A stretch of 27,416 nt of DNA from Draconibacterium sp. (lineage in GTDB: Bacteria; Bacteroidota; Bacteroidia; Bacteroidales; Prolixibacteraceae). Location of the stretch: assembly GCA_016705335.1 (NCBI GenBank), contig JADIYN010000068.1, positions 1 through 27,416 of the forward strand, read 5' to 3'. The notes beneath the pieces are model-generated. The model saw only the letters and a list, made by a program, of their open reading frames with translations, did no database searches and was not told the origin of the DNA. A program made the translations under genes and the position numbers. Positions within the stretch are counted from its first letter, which is position 1. Every line of letters starts with the position of its first letter. This document shows, piece after piece, positions 25,228 to 27,416 of this stretch.

Positions 25228-27416
25228 ATGATATCAATTCACAACATATTATCCATCTCGAAATACGAGCGTAAAACACTTTTGCGGAGTTGGTTTTTCA
25301 GAATTTTCAGTATTCTTTCGCTTCTTGTTCTTTTCGGGATGAATTTCGGGATGATCATCGAAGGTGGTGGCGGTGAAGGATGGGCAATAAAAGCAATACC
25401 TAGTGCAATTCCTTATTTTAACCTGTTGATATTGAACGTTGCACAGGCTATTATTGCTGTTTTTCTTGCATCCGATTTTTTAAAACGCGACAAAAAACTC
25501 GATACAACCGAGGTAATTTATATGCGTTCGATGACCAACGGCGAATACGTTATTGGTAAAACCTGGGGAAATCTTCAGGTTTTTCTGGTTCTCAATGTAA
25601 TGGTTGTAATCCTTGCACTTATTTTCAATTTACTTGCAAAAGGTACATCAGTAAGTTGGATGTCATACGGAATATATTTACTTGCTATCAGTGTCCCGAC
25701 ACTCATTTTTATTATGGGTCTGTCATTCCTGCTGATGAGTGTAATCCGCAACCAGGCAATTACATTTGTTTTGATTTTGGGTTATATCGGTATCACGCTT
25801 TTTCTTCTGCAGGCAAAATTCTATTACATTTTTGATTACATGGCCTTCAACATTCCGATGCTCAACTCCGATATTGTTGGATTCGGGAATCTTGAAACCA
25901 TATTAATACACCGTGGAATATATCTTTCGCTGGGGCTTGGTTTTATTTTTGCCACCATTTTCCTGCTGAAAAGGTTGCCACAATCAGAATCTACTACCTG
26001 GATTTCTCTGTTTCTTAGCATCGTTTTTGTGTCCGTCGGAGGTTATCTGGCCTACAACCATATCAATAAATTTAAGCAAACAGAAAATTTTAGGGCTGAA
26101 GTTGTTGAGTTAAACAATAAATATGTCGGAGTAAAAACGCCATCAACAATTTCTCAATCAATATCGGTTGAACACAAACCGCAATCAATTGAGGCAACTT
26201 CGGTAATGACCCTAAAAAATGAAACGGCCAATCCACTGCAGGAATTGGTTTTCAGTTTGAATGATGGTTTACAAATTTCAAGTTTCAAACTGAATGGAAC
26301 TGAAACACCGTTTTTGCGCGAAAAACACCTTGTAATCGTTTCGGATAAAGTGGAATTAAAACCCGGAGAAGAGATAAAAGCTGAATTTACATACGCCGGA
26401 AAAATAAATGAAGCACTTTGTTATCTGGATATCGATAAAGAAGTTATGCAGGAAAAGTATGGTAAATTTGTTATCAATGTCGATAAAAGATTTGCATTTA
26501 TCACGCCAGATTATTTGCTTTTAACTCCCGAAGCCAACTGGTATCCAAAAACCGGGGTTACTTTTAGTACCGAAAACATTGGCTGGTACCAACCTCAGTT
26601 TATTAATTTTAACCTCGAAGTAAAAACCACCAAAGGGTTACAGGCCGTCTCACAAGGAAATGTAAAGGAAATTTCGGAAGGTCATTTTACTTTCGAAAAC
26701 AGCCACGCTTTAACGCAGATAACCTTGGCAGTCGGAAAATACAAACAAAAAACAATTAAGGGCAAAAACACCGAATTTGGACTTTGGTACATTGACGGCC
26801 ACGACTATTTTACAGAATCTTTCAAAGAAATAAATGATACGCTTGCAAATGTTGTAACCGAACAATTTGAAGATTTCAAACGGACCTACAAACTGAATTA
26901 TGCCAGCGACAAACTTTCACTTGTGGAAGTACCTGCACAATTCAAAACTTTTAAACGTAGTTGGGCATCAACCCAGGAATATGTACAACCCGAACAGGTG
27001 TTGATTCCAGAAAAAGGATACATGATAAGAAGTGCCGATTTCGAAGCACAAAAGAAAAATCAGCAGCGTTGGAATGACGATGATAACCTAACGCCGCAAG
27101 ATTTGGAATTACGTGTTCTGAATGATTTTCTGAGGACTTTTACCTCGGAACAGGAAAGAAACTGGCGTGGTGGTCCCGGAGGTGGAACGCAGGTAGTTCT
27201 ATTAAACCCGTATTTTATTTTCCCTTTGCTTTACAATTTCCAAAATAATATTCAATCCGATCAATGGCCTATCACAAACCGCATTTTTGAAGCGTACCTT
27301 AAAAACCAGGTTACTGATATGCGTTCGATTTTCATGAGCAGTATGCAGGGCCAAAGTCCTGATGAGCTGGCAAATATTGCACTTCAGGACAGTACTTTTC
27401 AGGAAATTCTTGCCGA
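25228..27416 (+). CDS. ABC-2-type permease fused to a large M1-aminopeptidase-like extracytoplasmic domain (partial at right edge)
   Basis: Open for 729 codons without a stop, continuing past the window. The N-terminal part has about seven membrane helices (roughly residues 22-42, 60-82, 115-138, 147-171, 177-196, 231-251, 258-278), the permease half of the exporter with the preceding ATPase. From about residue 285 the protein is soluble and beta-rich (SVEHKPQSIEATSVMTLKN, LQELVFSLNDGLQISSFKLN), then LTPEANWYPKTGVTFS and an LSLVEVPAQF region like the N-terminal and early catalytic parts of M1 aminopeptidases. Bacteroidota fusions of this kind usually run to about 1,100-1,200 residues. No HExxH zinc motif occurs in the visible part, so peptidase activity is not claimed. 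The frame is intact, unlike many neighbours. Confidence 0.85.
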   Translation, partial: MISIHNILSISKYERKTLLRSWFFRIFSILSLLVLFGMNFGMIIEGGGGEGWAIKAIPSAIPYFNLLILNVAQAIIAVFLASDFLKRDKKLDTTEVIYMRSMTNGEYVIGKTWGNLQVFLVLNVMVVILALIFNLLAKGTSVSWMSYGIYLLAISVPTLIFIMGLSFLLMSVIRNQAITFVLILGYIGITLFLLQAKFYYIFDYMAFNIPMLNSDIVGFGNLETILIHRGIYLSLGLGFIFATIFLLKRLPQSESTTWISLFLSIVFVSVGGYLAYNHINKFKQTENFRAEVVELNNKYVGVKTPSTISQSISVEHKPQSIEATSVMTLKNETANPLQELVFSLNDGLQISSFKLNGTETPFLREKHLVIVSDKVELKPGEEIKAEFTYAGKINEALCYLDIDKEVMQEKYGKFVINVDKRFAFITPDYLLLTPEANWYPKTGVTFSTENIGWYQPQFINFNLEVKTTKGLQAVSQGNVKEISEGHFTFENSHALTQITLAVGKYKQKTIKGKNTEFGLWYIDGHDYFTESFKEINDTLANVVTEQFEDFKRTYKLNYASDKLSLVEVPAQFKTFKRSWASTQEYVQPEQVLIPEKGYMIRSADFEAQKKNQQRWNDDDNLTPQDLELRVLNDFLRTFTSEQERNWRGGPGGGTQVVLLNPYFIFPLLYNFQNNIQSDQWPITNRIFEAYLKNQVTDMRSIFMSSMQGQSPDELANIALQDSTFQEILA

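Overview
The window reads as chromosomal DNA of a member of the Bacteroidota, probably class Bacteroidia in or near the Marinilabiliales; this is inferred from protein style, not from a database search. Signs are moderate-to-low GC, several perfect TAnnTTTG promoter -7 boxes, few Shine-Dalgarno sites, an 80-residue F1 epsilon subunit, a HYC/CC/PPPP small protein and Bacteroidota-type Cus/Cop proteins. No rRNA, tRNA, CRISPR array, insertion sequence or phage gene was seen.

Region 1 (1-9714, all minus strand) is a copper/silver resistance locus. In transcription order it holds a small exported Cys-rich HYC_CC_PP-type protein, the RND pump cusA, an outer-membrane factor (cusC-like), the adaptor cusB, an AraC-type regulator with an N-terminal CxxC metal-binding (HMA-like) domain, a small heavy-metal-binding protein, and the P1B ATPase copA, which runs off the left edge. 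Metal-binding add-ons are spread over nearly every component: tandem CPM...CPxCxM domains on CopA, one such domain plus a C-terminal HMA domain on CusB, a Met/Gly/Ser-rich insertion at the predicted periplasmic tip of CusC, and a conserved methionine triad in an enlarged CusA. A 21-bp-spaced direct repeat upstream of a TAnnTTTG box before copA is a candidate operator for the HMA-AraC regulator.

Region 2 (9817-12334, minus) has a short SHOCT-like membrane protein and a CoA-disulfide-reductase-like flavoprotein fused to two rhodanese domains, ended by a clear terminator. Region 3 (12633-20174, plus) has an exported protein-L-isoaspartate methyltransferase, a PQQ-propeller protein, an MMPL/RND-superfamily transporter coupled to a polyprenyl diphosphate synthase, then atpD-atpC with their own promoter and terminator. 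Region 4 (20237-23239) has a family 9 glycosyltransferase converging on a PatB/MalY-type aminotransferase/C-S lyase and a ComB-like phosphatase. Region 5 (23496-27416, plus) has a secreted protein of unknown function and an ABC exporter: an ATPase plus a permease with a large M1-peptidase-like domain, open at the right edge.

An important caveat is that about 20 single-base indels, most of them apparent losses from short homopolymers, interrupt otherwise well-conserved genes, especially in region 1. In every case the conserved protein sequence continues in another frame. I therefore treat these as probable sequencing or assembly errors rather than pseudogenes, give whole-gene extents, and state where each break lies. 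Protein features were recognised by eye and from memory of the families; no search was run.
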